Assembly: GCF_017875275.1 (NCBI RefSeq) | Contig: NZ_JAGGML010000001.1 | Coordinates: 1,426,001 to 1,490,000 of the forward strand | Length of the DNA stretch: 64,000 bases | Direction of reading: 5' to 3' | Source: Xanthobacter flavus | Lineage (GTDB): Bacteria; Pseudomonadota; Alphaproteobacteria; Rhizobiales; Xanthobacteraceae | Shown here: positions 19,706 through 28,752 of the stretch, one piece after another | Position numbering within the stretch: position 1 is the first letter of the stretch | Layout of the letters: the number at the start of each line of letters is the position of its first letter | Notes under the pieces: model-generated | Database searches by the model: none | What the model was told of the DNA's origin: nothing | What the model saw: the letters and a program-made list of their open reading frames with translations, nothing else | Position numbers and translations under genes: made by a program

Positions 19706-20266
19706 TCAGGCCTGATGCGCAGGCCCCAGCGCATGCGGGGCGGGCCGGCCGCCGCGCGGCGCGCGGGCCAACTGCTCCGACCGCCAGCGATTGGGCGTCG
19801 TCGCGGCGAAGCGCCGGAAGACGGTGGTGAAGTGGGCCTGGGTCTGGAAACCCACGCTGAAAGCGACCTGCGCGAGCGGCTCCGCGCTCTCCAGCATCAG
19901 CTTCTGGGCGCGCTCCACGCGCAGCCGCAGCAGATATTCATGCGGCCGGACGCCTGTCGAGACGCGGAACCGGGCGGCGAAATGCATGCGGCTGAGGCCG
20001 GCGACGCGCGCCATGTCTGCGAGCGTGACGGGCTCCCAATAATGCTCCTCCATGAAGGCCAGCACCCGCTTGAGCCGCCATGCCACGAGGCCGGAGCTGG
20101 CCCGCGCCGGCTTCTGTTCCGGCCGGGGCAGGACCGGGGCCTGGCGGGCTGGGAACGGCGCGAGCCGCCCGATGCGGCGGACCTCGGCATCAAGACCCGC
20201 ATGAAGGCCCGCATGGCTCTGCGCGATGGCCTCGGCGGCGGTGGATGACGTGGCATGGAACGACAT
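19706..20266 (-). CDS. AraC family transcriptional regulator (short)
   Basis: A 186-residue protein whose C-terminal half is a complete AraC/XylS DNA-binding domain with two helix-turn-helix units (LADMARVAGLSRMHFAARF and AQVAFSVGFQTQAHFTTVF), ending PNRWR. The N-terminal part (about 75 residues) is too short for a cupin sensor domain. ATG at 20266 follows GGGGG; the frame continues upstream to 20395 without conserved sequence. It is divergent from the histidine kinase operon and may share the palindrome at 20467. A very similar short AraC gene is at 52631. Confidence 0.82.
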   Translation of the reverse strand: MSFHATSSTAAEAIAQSHAGLHAGLDAEVRRIGRLAPFPARQAPVLPRPEQKPARASSGLVAWRLKRVLAFMEEHYWEPVTLADMARVAGLSRMHFAARFRVSTGVRPHEYLLRLRVERAQKLMLESAEPLAQVAFSVGFQTQAHFTTVFRRFAATTPNRWRSEQLARAPRGGRPAPHALGPAHQA

Positions 20267-20695
20267 GCGGAAGACCCCCAATGCTGGATGGACGGCTCCG
20301 CGCGGCCCCACCGTTGCGCCCGGCCCGGCAGCGGCGCGATCACGGCGCCAGCCCGTTCCGGCGGAAAGACCTAACGCTTCGCCGATTGGAGCCAAGCATC
20401 GGTCGCCACCGTGTTTTGCTCCATTCTACTTGGGGTTCGCCGCTCATATGATCGGGTTGCGGCGGGCATACCTTGGTATAGGCGGAAGGACTTTAGGGTT
20501 AGCGGGCTTGAGCCGGCCGGCCGTTTTTGCTGCACTGCCTGCTCGCGAGCCGGCGCATCCGCCGTTCAAACTGGCAAGATCGAGGCCTATGGCGGTGATA
20601 CCGAAGCACGATAGCGGGCGACCGGCAGCCGCACGGCGCACGGCCGGCGACTGCATTCCGGCCGATCGCCGGGCGCACGCCAAACGCGCGAGGGC
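20267..20695. other. Intergenic region between AraC gene and kinase operon
   Basis: About 430 bp with no convincing gene on either strand. It holds the YATAC-N4-GTWTR palindrome at 20467-20480, midway between the divergent starts, and otherwise GC-rich sequence with an AT-richer patch around 20410-20500 that could contain both promoters. Confidence 0.6.
20467..20480. promoter_or_regulatory. YATAC-N4-GTWTR palindrome between AraC and the kinase/FixJ operon
   Basis: CATACCTTGGTATA, near-perfect arms around TT. It is 216 bp before the kinase ATG and 201 bp before the divergent AraC ATG. If the FixJ-type regulator binds it, the two-component operon is autoregulated. Confidence 0.7.
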
Positions 20696-22198
20696 ATGAT
20701 GTCTGGTCCGGCCGGTTCCTTGTCCAGCAACAGCGCGGATGCCGCCGCCCGGCGGCGGACCGGCTCCGTGCTCGTGGCGCTGCTGTGCCTCGCGATCTTC
20801 CTCGTGGACACGCTCTCGCCGTTAGACATGGCGATTGCCGTGCTCTACGTGGTCGTCGTGACCCTGAGCGCCACCCTGTTCGGGCGCACGGGGCTGGTGA
20901 CGGTCGCCGGCGTGTGCGTCCTGCTCACGATCCTGAGCTTCGGGATCATCCACGCCACCGACTACAACATCTCCTCCGCCATGCGGTGCTTCGTCAGCGT
21001 CGCAGCCATCGCCGTCACGACCTTCCTCACCCTGCGCAACCAGCAGGCGACGGGGGCGCTGAAGGAGCAGGCCGCGCTGCTCGATCTCTCCCACGACGCC
21101 ATCTTCGTGCGGAACCTCTCCGATACGGTCGTGTACTGGAACCGCGGCGCCGAGCGGCTCTACGGCTGGACGCGCGCCGAGGCCCTCGGCCAGCCGGCCG
21201 GCGCGCTGCTCAAGACAGACTACCCCGCCCCCCGCGCCGAGATCATGGGCGCCGTGCTGGAGACCGGGCACTGGGAGGGCGAGATCGTCCAGACCACCCG
21301 CGACGGCGGCAAGCTCGTCTGCGCCAGCCGCTGGTCGCTCCAGCGCGACGCGCGTGGACGGCCCAGCGGCATCATGGAGACCAGCAGCGACATCACCGAA
21401 CGGCAGAAGGCCGAGCAGGAGCTGCACCAGGTGCGGAGCGATCTCGCCCATGTCACCCGCGTCAGCACCATGGGCGAGCTCACCGCCTCCATCGCCCATG
21501 AGGTCAACCAGCCGCTGGCGGCGGTGGTGACCAACGGCGAGGCCTGCCTGCGCTGGCTGCGCCGCGCGGAGCCGGACCTCGGCGAGGCGGAATCCTCGGT
21601 CACCCGCATGATCGCCAACGCCCGCCGCGCGAGCGACGTGGTGGAGCGGCTGCGCGCCTTCGCCCGCCGCGGCACGCCGGTGCGCCAGGCGCTGGACAGC
21701 GCCGAGCTGGTGGAGGATTGCGTGCTGCTGCTGGAGCGGGAACTGTGGAACCACCGTGTCCGGCTGGAGCTTGCCCTCGCGCCCGGCCTGCCGCTCATCG
21801 AGGGGGACCGCATCCAGTTGCAGCAGGTGCTCATCAATCTGGTGCTCAACGCCATCCAGGCCATGGAAGAGGTTCCGGAATCCCGCCGCGTGCTGCACAT
21901 CGGCACCGCGCTCGCGACGCCGCCGTGGCCCACGGACGGCGAGGCGGAGCTGACCATCTGCGTGCGCGATACCGGGCCGGGCATCGCGCCCGACATGTTC
22001 GCCACCCTGTTCTCGCCCTTCGTCTCCACGAAGGAGGATGGGATGGGCCTCGGCCTCTCCATCTCGCGTTCCATCGCGCAGGCCCACGGCGGCCGCATCA
22101 ACGCCGCACTGAACAACGAGGGGGGCATGTGCTTCTCCCTCACCTTGCCAATTTCCGGCGCCACCTCCCCTTCCAGCACCAGGGACATCCGCCCGTGA
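20696..22198 (+). CDS. Membrane PAS-domain sensor histidine kinase (FixL-like output)
   Basis: A 500-residue kinase. Residues about 23-115 contain three or four transmembrane helices with little periplasmic sequence, as in integral-membrane sensors. A PAS domain follows (about 125-235), without an obvious heme-binding His, so it is not simply FixL. HisKA has SIAHEVNQPL with His268; HATPase has NLVLNAIQAME (about 381), DTGPGIAP and GMGLGLSISRS. The H-box matches the two giant kinases in this window. Its stop overlaps the response-regulator start (GTGA), so they are a cognate pair. Confidence 0.9.
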   Translation: MMSGPAGSLSSNSADAAARRRTGSVLVALLCLAIFLVDTLSPLDMAIAVLYVVVVTLSATLFGRTGLVTVAGVCVLLTILSFGIIHATDYNISSAMRCFVSVAAIAVTTFLTLRNQQATGALKEQAALLDLSHDAIFVRNLSDTVVYWNRGAERLYGWTRAEALGQPAGALLKTDYPAPRAEIMGAVLETGHWEGEIVQTTRDGGKLVCASRWSLQRDARGRPSGIMETSSDITERQKAEQELHQVRSDLAHVTRVSTMGELTASIAHEVNQPLAAVVTNGEACLRWLRRAEPDLGEAESSVTRMIANARRASDVVERLRAFARRGTPVRQALDSAELVEDCVLLLERELWNHRVRLELALAPGLPLIEGDRIQLQQVLINLVLNAIQAMEEVPESRRVLHIGTALATPPWPTDGEAELTICVRDTGPGIAPDMFATLFSPFVSTKEDGMGLGLSISRSIAQAHGGRINAALNNEGGMCFSLTLPISGATSPSSTRDIRP

Positions 22199-22848
22199 CC
22201 AGTCGACCGCTGACCCGCCCGGCGCCGCCCCCGAGCGCCCCCGTCGTGATCGTCGTGGACGACGACGCCAGCCTGCGTGAGGCGTTGTCCAGCCTGTTCC
22301 GCTCCATCGGGCTGGAGGTGGCGCTGTTCGCCTCCGCCGCCGAGCTTCTCGCCGCCAAGCTGCCGGATGCGCCGCGCTGCCTGGTGCTGGACATCCGCCT
22401 GCCGGGCGTGAGCGGGCTCGATTTCCAGGCCCAGCTGGCGCGGTCGGACATGGAGCTGCCCATCATCTTCATGACCGGGCACGGCGACATTCCCATGAGC
22501 GTGCGCGCCATGAAGGCGGGCGCGGTGGACTTCCTCACCAAGCCGTTCCGCGACCAGGACATGCTGGACGCGGTCTCGGCTGCCATCGAGATCGACCGCG
22601 GCCGCCGCGCCGAGCGTGCCTCCTCCTCGAAGCTGCGCGCCCTTTACGATACGTTGACCGAGCGCGAGCGCCAGATCATGGCGCTCGTCACCTCCGGCCT
22701 GATGAACAAGCAGGTTGCCGGCGAGGTGGGCCTGAGCGAAATTACCGTGAAGATTCATCGCGGTAACGTCATGCGGAAAATGGAGGCCCATTCGCTCGCC
22801 GATCTGGTGCGGATGGCGGAGGCGCTGGGGCTGAGTGCAAAAAGCTAG
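22195..22848 (+). CDS. FixJ-type response regulator (receiver plus LuxR-type HTH)
   Basis: A 217-residue protein. The receiver domain has the acidic DDD triad (22-24), phospho-acceptor D66 in LDIRLPG and K116 in TKPF. The LuxR-type helix-turn-helix spans about 154-205, with LTERERQIM and NKQVAGEVGLSEITVKIHRGN (key residues only, 22 apart). The GTG start overlaps the kinase stop. Family knowledge: FixJ, TodT and StyR are activators binding palindromes with an AC-N4-GT core. The repeated YATAC-N4-GTWTR sites, one of them before its own operon, make it the best candidate binder. That link is inference. Confidence 0.9.
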   Translation: MTSRPLTRPAPPPSAPVVIVVDDDASLREALSSLFRSIGLEVALFASAAELLAAKLPDAPRCLVLDIRLPGVSGLDFQAQLARSDMELPIIFMTGHGDIPMSVRAMKAGAVDFLTKPFRDQDMLDAVSAAIEIDRGRRAERASSSKLRALYDTLTERERQIMALVTSGLMNKQVAGEVGLSEITVKIHRGNVMRKMEAHSLADLVRMAEALGLSAKS

Positions 22849-22952
22849 AATTGCAAACGTCTGTATGATTCCGGGTTGGGCAAGCCGCAGGCTATATAGG
22901 GTCAGTCCGGTGCGAACGTCCGTGCCGAGGATTGCACGTTGAGGTGCCCCGA

Positions 22953-23333
22953 GTGTCACGCGCGCCGACCATAACGATCATCGATGACGACGAATCCGTT
23001 CGCATCGCCACGGAGAGCCTCGTCCGCTCCCTTGGCTTCGGCGCGCGGTCCTTCGCCTCCGCCGAGGATTTCCTCGGGTCCACGGAGCGCAGCGGGACCG
23101 CGTGCGTCATCACCGATGTCCAGATGCCCGGCATGAGCGGCGTCGAGCTTCAGTCCCGGCTGCGCGCCGAAGGCGACCCGGTGCCGGTGATCTTCATCAC
23201 CGCCTTTCCCGAGGAGCGCATCCGCCGCCAGGTGGACGAGGCCGGCGCCTTCGGATTCCTCGCCAAGCCGTTCGACGGCAACGAGATGATCGACTGCATC
23301 GATCGCGCGCTGCAGGCCGCCCCGCGCCGCTGA
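22953..23333 (+). CDS. Single-domain response regulator
   Basis: A 126-residue receiver with IDDDES at the N-terminus, D55 in TDVQMPG and K105 in AKPF, and no output domain. GTG at 22953 is favoured since GAGG lies 8 bp upstream; a TTG at 22932 would add seven residues. It follows the FixJ-type gene by about 100 bp. Lone FixJ-like receivers often act as phosphate sinks or compete for the kinase, here perhaps for the 20696 kinase or for the giant kinases, which lack an adjacent regulator. Confidence 0.82.
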   Translation: MSRAPTITIIDDDESVRIATESLVRSLGFGARSFASAEDFLGSTERSGTACVITDVQMPGMSGVELQSRLRAEGDPVPVIFITAFPEERIRRQVDEAGAFGFLAKPFDGNEMIDCIDRALQAAPRR

Positions 23334-23463
23334 GCGCCGACGCGCCCGCCTCCCCGTTCTGCCCCCTTCCCTCTCGTTGACATGGACCCGCGCAGTGGCG
23401 GCCCTCGCGGGGGGCTCGCGCGCCCGCGCCCGAGGGCCCGCGCCCCGGCAGCCCGGCGGCCCC

Positions 23464-23477
23464 CATACCCTCGTATG
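23464..23477. promoter_or_regulatory. YATAC-N4-GTWTR palindrome before dps
   Basis: CATACCCTCGTATG, with 5 of 6 arm positions paired. It ends 138 bp upstream of the Dps ATG in a 280-bp gap without genes. Confidence 0.7.
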
Positions 23478-23614
23478 ATGCGGGCAAACGAGCGCCCAAT
23501 ACTTTCATTCGCCGCACGATCCTATGGTGATCGCCGTGACCCGTTACCGAGCGGTCGCCCCGGCACTTCCGCCGCGCACCGGTTTCCTTCTGCCTTTCAC
23601 ATAGGACGACGATC

Positions 23615-24130
23615 ATGGACAAGACCATTGCGAAGCTGCGCCAGCAGGCGCCCCTGCGGACCCCCACCGATCTCGGCGAAGACGCTACCCGCGACATCGC
23701 CGGCGCGCTGACCGTTCTTCTGGCGGATATGTTCTCGCTTTATCTGAAGACGAAGAATTTTCACTGGCACATGTCCGGCCCGCACTTCCGCGATTACCAT
23801 CTTCTTCTGGATGAGCACGGCGACCAGATCTTCGCCACCACCGACGCCATCGCCGAGCGGGCCCGCAAGGTGGGGGGCACGACGCTGCGCTCCGTGGGCC
23901 ATGTCGCCCGCCTCCAGCGCCTCGCCGACAATGACGCGGACTTCGTGACCGCCGAGGACATGCTGGCCGAGCTGGCCGACGACAACAAGCGCCTCATCAC
24001 CTTCCTGCGCGAGGCCCATGTGGTGTGCGAGAACTACAACGATGTCGCCACCACCAGCCTCATCGAGGTCTGGATCGACGAGGCCGAACGCCGCGTGTGG
24101 TTCCTCTTCGAGGCGACCCGGACCCGCTGA
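23615..24130 (+). CDS. dps: Dps/ferritin-like DNA-protection protein
   Basis: A 171-residue four-helix protein of the Dps family. The ferroxidase-site pattern is visible: NFHWHMSGPHF with H50, then LLLDEHGDQI about 12 residues later. Dps dodecamers store iron, use H2O2 as oxidant and shield DNA. The ATG is preceded by ACGACGATC with no strong ribosome site. The upstream palindrome places it in the proposed FixJ-type stress regulon. A strong terminator follows, so it is a single-gene transcript. Confidence 0.9.
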   Translation: MDKTIAKLRQQAPLRTPTDLGEDATRDIAGALTVLLADMFSLYLKTKNFHWHMSGPHFRDYHLLLDEHGDQIFATTDAIAERARKVGGTTLRSVGHVARLQRLADNDADFVTAEDMLAELADDNKRLITFLREAHVVCENYNDVATTSLIEVWIDEAERRVWFLFEATRTR

Positions 24131-24161
24131 TTTCCCCGCCCTCCCCTTCCTCCCCGACTGA

Positions 24162-24192
24162 GCCCGCCGGCATCCCCGGCGGGCCTTTTTTT
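24162..24192 (+). terminator. Rho-independent terminator of dps
   Basis: GCCCGCCGG and CCGGCGGGC form a 9-bp stem with loop CATCC, followed by seven T. It lies 30 bp after the dps stop. Confidence 0.92.
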
Positions 24193-24287
24193 GCCCGCAC
24201 GGACGTGCGCCTTTGCCGGCCCCGAACGCGAGAAGGCCGGCGACCCTGTGGGCGCCGGCCTCATCGTTCCAGATCATGGCGGAAGGC

Positions 24288-24575
24288 TCACGCCCCCGGC
24301 GAGGTGGCATCCTGGGCCGGACCCCAGTGCGGATCGGGCTGGGCCGGCTGGCCGATGAACGGGCGGGCCGCGTTCATGGCCCGCAGCTTCGCGGGCGAAG
24401 GCAGCTGGAAGATGTCGAAGGGCTGGGCCACCGGCGCCGGCTGGGCATCGAAGAAAGTGGTTTCGCCGCGCGCCTCGGTGGGGAAGCTGGTGTCCGCGCG
24501 GGCGGTGCCCGCAACGCCGGCCACCACGAAGGCGAGAGCACCGAACGCCATGATGAACTTCGAATTCGCAGACAT
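24288..24575 (-). CDS. Second small secreted protein of unknown function
   Basis: A 95-residue protein with a signal peptide (about 1-27, ending GTARAD) and a Pro/Ala-rich mature region without Cys. GAGGAGG lies 5-6 bp before the ATG. Not recognised. It matches the 19197 gene in length, export signal, Pro/Ala-rich composition and a palindrome about 100 bp upstream, though the mature sequences align poorly by eye. Probably an envelope stress protein; that is inference from context only. Confidence 0.75.
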   Translation of the reverse strand: MSANSKFIMAFGALAFVVAGVAGTARADTSFPTEARGETTFFDAQPAPVAQPFDIFQLPSPAKLRAMNAARPFIGQPAQPDPHWGPAQDATSPGA

Positions 24576-24675
24576 GAGAACCTCCTCTGTTGTCGATGAT
24601 CATGTTTTACATTTCGCATCTCCTTCCCGGTATCGAACAGAAATTCATCCCAGGGATATGGTTGTCTTGCCGAAT

Positions 24676-24689
24676 TATACGTGGGTTTA
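24676..24689. promoter_or_regulatory. YATAC-N4-GTWTR palindrome before the second small secreted-protein gene
   Basis: TATACGTGGGTTTA, the most divergent full member (4 of 6 arm positions paired). It is 101 bp before the ATG at 24575 on the - strand and directly abuts the stop codon of the antiporter gene. Confidence 0.55.
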
Positions 24690-26330
24690 TCAGACATCTC
24701 CGCGATCTGCGCGGCCCGGCCCGATGGGCAGGGCGACCTCCTCGGCGTCGGTCTCCCGCAGGAGCCTGTGCGCCAGATCGATGGGAATGAGCCGCTGCCG
24801 GACGCGGCTGACGATGGAGCGCCGCTCGGCCTGGATGGCGAGAAGGTGCATGCGCCGCTCCTCGGGCCAGGCGGCGGTTCCGCCGTCGATGCCCTCCGCC
24901 TCCAGTTGCTCCAGGCGGTGCCGGTAGTGGTCGGCGACGATCATGGCGACCGGCGGCGTGCCCGCCGTCTGCGTCTGCGCCGTATCCGCGAGCGCATCGA
25001 GCGCCGCCTTCAAGGTTGCCGCGCGCGCCGCGCGCTCCTGCTCCGCATCGGCGACATCCGGCGGCAGCTCGATGCCCCGCAGAAGGACCGGCAGCGCCAC
25101 ATTGGCGAGGGCGAGGGAGACCAGAATCACCGCCGCCGCGATGAACACGGCGAGATCCCGCGCCGGAAACGGCACGCCGTCCTTCACCACCAGCGGCAGG
25201 CTGAGGGCGGCCGCGAGCGTCACCGCGCCGCGCACGCCGCCGAACGCCATCACCGCCACCGAGCGCCAGTGGGGCGTGGTGCTAGGTTCCCCGCGCCGTC
25301 CGCCGGCGGGCCACCAGGAGAGCGCCGCGAGCACCCAGGCGAAGCGCAGGGCCGCGAGCGCGAGCACCGTGGCCGCCACATAGAGCCCGAGCCACCCCAC
25401 CGCATGGTGCCCGCCCTCCGCGATGCTGCGCGCCGCGCCGGAGAGGATGCCGGGCATCTGCTCTCCCAGCAGGAGGAACATGATGCCGTTGAGCGTGAAT
25501 TGGAGCGTCTCCCACACCGCGACGCGCCGCAGCCGCGTGAGGGGCAGCGCACGGCCCGAAACCTCGATGCGGCTCATCATCATGCCGGCGGCCACCGCGG
25601 CGAGCACGGCCGAGCTGCCGGCCGCTTCCGCCAGCAGATAGGCGCCATAGGGAATGAGCAGGCTGATGAGGATCTGGCCGGAGGTGTCCTCTCCCACCCG
25701 GCGCACCATGAAGGCCTTCGCGGTCGCCACCATCCAGCTGAAGGCGATGCCGATGGCGATGCCGCCCCCGGCGGCCCAGGCGAAGGCGGCGAGGGAGGAA
25801 AGCACCGGCACCGTCCCCGTCACCACCGCGGCGATGGCGAGGCGCAGGCAGATCAGCGCGGCCGCATCGTTGAAGAGCGCTTCGCCCTGCAGAAGGCGCA
25901 GCACGCCGCGCGGAATGGGAATGTGCCGCGCCACCGCGCCGGCGGCCACCACATCTGTGGGCGAGAGCACGGCGGCAAGGGCGAAGCACACGGCGAGCGG
26001 CATCGCCGGGATGAGCCAGTGGAGCATCAGCCCGACGCAGCCCACCGTCGCCACCACCAGCCCCAGCGCCATGGAAAGGATGAGCGGCGCGTTCGCCGCA
26101 AGGTCCGTCTTGGAGACGCGCCAGCCATCGAAGAACAGAAGCGGCGGCAGGAAAATGAGGAAGAACTGCTCCGGCTTCAGCGTGGCGCCGAAGCTCGTGA
26201 GGGAGCCGATCGCGGCGCCCACGGCCACCTGGATGAGGGGCAGCGCCACGCGATCGCCCAGCACGCGCGCCACCCAATTGGTGAGCACGACGCCGGCCAG
26301 CAGAACGAGGATGTAGCGAATGTCGGTCAT
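24690..26330 (-). CDS. Na+/H+ antiporter, CPA1 family
   Basis: A 546-residue membrane protein with about 12 transmembrane segments and a hydrophilic C-terminal tail (about 430-546). The CPA1 ion-site region SPTDVVAAGAV is present, as are FNDAAALICL and GVRGAVTLAAALSLP. It should exchange cytoplasmic Na+ or K+ for H+, aiding pH and salt homeostasis. The start is the ATG at 26330, where the first helix begins; the frame extends another 50 residues upstream without hydrophobic or conserved sequence. Single gene, same strand as the downstream small-protein gene. Confidence 0.9.
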   Translation of the reverse strand: MTDIRYILVLLAGVVLTNWVARVLGDRVALPLIQVAVGAAIGSLTSFGATLKPEQFFLIFLPPLLFFDGWRVSKTDLAANAPLILSMALGLVVATVGCVGLMLHWLIPAMPLAVCFALAAVLSPTDVVAAGAVARHIPIPRGVLRLLQGEALFNDAAALICLRLAIAAVVTGTVPVLSSLAAFAWAAGGGIAIGIAFSWMVATAKAFMVRRVGEDTSGQILISLLIPYGAYLLAEAAGSSAVLAAVAAGMMMSRIEVSGRALPLTRLRRVAVWETLQFTLNGIMFLLLGEQMPGILSGAARSIAEGGHHAVGWLGLYVAATVLALAALRFAWVLAALSWWPAGGRRGEPSTTPHWRSVAVMAFGGVRGAVTLAAALSLPLVVKDGVPFPARDLAVFIAAAVILVSLALANVALPVLLRGIELPPDVADAEQERAARAATLKAALDALADTAQTQTAGTPPVAMIVADHYRHRLEQLEAEGIDGGTAAWPEERRMHLLAIQAERRSIVSRVRQRLIPIDLAHRLLRETDAEEVALPIGPGRADRGDV

Positions 26331-26447
26331 GCGCACCACCGGCCTGTCTCGGCGCCGTGCGCACGCCGGCCTGGAGCATGCATGCCGCACGCGGGTGGCG
26401 CGCTCAGTCGCAAGGTTTCGTCTGAAGTTTTGAGAGCCGGCGGGCGG

Positions 26448-26475
26448 CGGCGGTGCGGAAGGGCCCGCACCGCCG
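26448..26475. repeat. GC-rich inverted repeat downstream of the hydrolase gene
   Basis: CGGCGGTGCGG (26448-26458) and CCGCACCGCCG (26465-26475) form an 11-bp perfect stem with a 6-nt loop, 13 bp past the hydrolase stop. No T-tract follows on the - strand. It may act as a weak terminator. Confidence 0.5.
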
Positions 26476-26487
26476 CGCATCGGCCCG

Positions 26488-27324
26488 TCAGGCCTTCACG
26501 AAGGCCAGCAGGTCGGGATTGATGACATCGGCGTGGACGGTCAGCATGCCGTGGGGATAGCCGGCATAGACCTTCAGCGTGCCGTTCTGGAGCAGCTTCA
26601 CGCTCAGCCGGGCGGCGTCGTCGATGGGCACCACCTGGTCGGCATCGCCGTGCATCACGAGGGTCGGCACGGCGATGAGCTTCAGATCCTCGGTCTGGTC
26701 GGTCTCGGAAAAGGCCTTGATGCCGTCGTAATGCGCCTTCGCGCCGCCGGTCATGCCCTGCCGCCACCAGTTCTGGATCACGCCCGGCACCGGCGTCGCG
26801 CCGGGCAGGTTGAAGCCGTAGAAGGGGCCGGAGGCGACATCCATGAAGAACTGGGAGCGGTTGGCCGCGAGCGCGGAGCGGAAGCCGTCGAACACCTCGA
26901 TGGGGGTGCCGCTTGGATTGGTCGCGGTCTTCACCATCAGCGGCGGCACGGCGCTCACCAGCACCGCCTTCGCCACGCGCCCCTGCGGCTGGCCGTGCCG
27001 CGCCACATAGCGGGCCACCTCGCCGCCGCCGGTGGAATGGCCGATGTGGACGGCGTTCTTCAGATCGAGATGTTCCATCACGGCGGCGGCGTCGGCGGCG
27101 TAATGATCCATGTCGTGGCCGTCGCTCACCTGCGCCGAGCGGCCGTGGCCGCGACGGTCGTGCGCGACCACCCGGAAGCCCTTCTGGAGGAAGAACAGGA
27201 TCTGCGCGTCCCAGTCGTCCGAGGAGAGCGGCCAGCCGTGATGGAAGACGATGGGCTGCGCCTCCTTCGGACCCCAATCCTTGTAGAAGATTTCAACGCC
27301 GTCTTTGGTGGTGACGTAGGGCAT
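26488..27324 (-). CDS. Alpha/beta hydrolase, non-heme haloperoxidase/arylesterase type
   Basis: A 278-residue alpha/beta hydrolase. The nucleophile elbow is GHSTGG with S97, the acid lies in HGDADQVVP and the base in [17 protein letters not shown] provides the oxyanion region. This is the cofactor-free chloroperoxidase/esterase subgroup, which hydrolyses esters and makes peracids from H2O2 and carboxylates. ATG at 27324 is supported by AGGA upstream and by the usual family N-terminus ([13 protein letters not shown]). The operator at 27449 puts it with the peroxide-defence genes. Confidence 0.9.
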   Translation of the reverse strand: MPYVTTKDGVEIFYKDWGPKEAQPIVFHHGWPLSSDDWDAQILFFLQKGFRVVAHDRRGHGRSAQVSDGHDMDHYAADAAAVMEHLDLKNAVHIGHSTGGGEVARYVARHGQPQGRVAKAVLVSAVPPLMVKTATNPSGTPIEVFDGFRSALAANRSQFFMDVASGPFYGFNLPGATPVPGVIQNWWRQGMTGGAKAHYDGIKAFSETDQTEDLKLIAVPTLVMHGDADQVVPIDDAARLSVKLLQNGTLKVYAGYPHGMLTVHADVINPDLLAFVKA

Positions 27325-27448
27325 GGTCCTGGTCCTCTTGCTGTGTTCCAGAATGGGTCTTCCGTGGCGGCGGCGTGCGGGGCACGCGCGGCCCGAGATC
27401 CAGCGCCGACACAGGAACACTGTAGAAGAGGAGGCTGCGGAATGAGCC

Positions 27449-27462
27449 TATACGCGGGTATA
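27449..27462. promoter_or_regulatory. YATAC-N4-GTWTR palindrome before the haloperoxidase-like hydrolase
   Basis: TATACGCGGGTATA, 125 bp upstream of the ATG at 27324 on the - strand. Arms pair at 5 of 6 positions. Confidence 0.65.
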
Positions 27463-27538
27463 CTGTCTAGCCCATCAATATAGGGGAATGCATATCTTTG
27501 GGTCCGATGTCCGAACTTGTACTGCCGCGCGCGTCGCC

Positions 27539-28717
27539 TCAGCGGCCGGCGCGGACGCACCCGTCCGGCACCGGCGCGCCCGAGAGCCGGGCGAGCAGCC
27601 AGGACACGGCCATGGGCGCCACGGCCTTCGCCACCCCGCCATGGGATGCCCACGGCACTTCCACATAGGTCACGGGCGTGCCCGTCCGGCACAGGCGCCC
27701 CACATAGTCCCGCGTGGTGGCCGGCTCGACGAGGGCATCAAGGCTCCCCTGCGCGAAGAAGACGGGCACGCCCTTGGGGTCCGGATCGGAATTGCGGGCG
27801 ATCAGCTGGTCCCAGCCGGGCCGCCGGTCGGCGCCGGAGCGCAGGAAGCCGGTCGCGCCGTAGGACAGCGCCGCCAGGCCGAGCGACACGTCGCCCAGGG
27901 GATCGAGGCTGCAATCGGCGGCGATCCGCTCCACCGTCGCCCGTGCCGCGGGCCGGACGATGCCGTCGAGCGGCAGCCGGTAGGCCTGTCCCCACGACCA
28001 CGCGGCGAAGGAGGCGACGACCTGCCCCGGCAGGGTATCGATATCGTCCCGCAGGAGGCGCCTCAGCTCGGTGGGCGCGGCGGCTGCGGCGACACCGGCA
28101 AGGCGCAGCTCCGGGGCGTAGGCACGGGCCTCGGCGGCGGTGAAAAGGGCGGCGTGACCGCCTTGTGAGAAGCCCCATGCCACATAGCGCGCGCCAGCAT
28201 CGGCGCCCGGCAGGTGCCGCACCGCGCGCACGGAATCGATCATGGCATGCGCCTCGCTCGCTCCGAGCAGATAGGAATGCTGTCCCGCCTCGCCCAGCCC
28301 GCCATAGTCGGTGGCCGCGACGATGACGCCGTGAGCCATCAGCTCGGAAAGGCCGTCGATGCGGGCGAAGGACTGCGCCGGGTCGCGGGAGGGCGCGCAG
28401 CGCGTCGCGACGCCGCTCGTGCCATGCCCCCATGCCACCACCGGGCGCGCACCGGCGCGACCCTCCGGCGGCAGCGCGACGAGGCCGGAGATCGCCACCG
28501 GCCGGCCGGCGTGGTCGCGCGAGCGGTAGATGATGCGATAGGCGGCGCCCGCGCCCGGCGGCGCCGGCACGGGCTCCGCCTTCAGGAGTGCGCCAGGCGG
28601 TCCCTGCCTCAGGCCGTCCGGAATGGCATAGAAGCCCTCGGACGAGACCGCCTGCGCCGGCCACAGGGCGGCGGGGAGCGCGGCGAGAAGAAGGGCGAAA
28701 CAGCGTCCCGTGCCCAT
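27539..28717 (-). CDS. Secreted lipase/esterase (secretory lipase family)
   Basis: A 392-residue protein with a signal peptide (about 1-23, ending PAQA). The nucleophile elbow is WGFSQGGH; the acid is likely in AQGSLDALVEP and the base in WASHGG. GHGTSG and YGGLG segments match the secretory lipase (LIP) group. The start is the ATG at 28717, with GGAGG 8 bp upstream; the frame runs further upstream through the MFS gene in a different phase, which is not coding. It is the last of four genes on the - strand starting with peroxiredoxin. Confidence 0.82.
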   Translation of the reverse strand: MGTGRCFALLLAALPAALWPAQAVSSEGFYAIPDGLRQGPPGALLKAEPVPAPPGAGAAYRIIYRSRDHAGRPVAISGLVALPPEGRAGARPVVAWGHGTSGVATRCAPSRDPAQSFARIDGLSELMAHGVIVAATDYGGLGEAGQHSYLLGASEAHAMIDSVRAVRHLPGADAGARYVAWGFSQGGHAALFTAAEARAYAPELRLAGVAAAAAPTELRRLLRDDIDTLPGQVVASFAAWSWGQAYRLPLDGIVRPAARATVERIAADCSLDPLGDVSLGLAALSYGATGFLRSGADRRPGWDQLIARNSDPDPKGVPVFFAQGSLDALVEPATTRDYVGRLCRTGTPVTYVEVPWASHGGVAKAVAPMAVSWLLARLSGAPVPDGCVRAGR

Positions 28718-28752
28718 GGCGGAGCCTCCTTCACCCTTCATGTGCCCGGCCG

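Noticed and set aside
20696-22198. Naming the kinase FixL
   Set aside because: The PAS domain lacks an evident heme-binding His and there is no fixNOQP or fixK nearby; only the output domain is FixL-like.
24234-24261. A rho-independent terminator after the second small secreted-protein gene
   Set aside because: GGCCGGCG and CGCCGGCC form a stem, but the - strand lacks a T-tract and the loop is long; not convincing enough to list.
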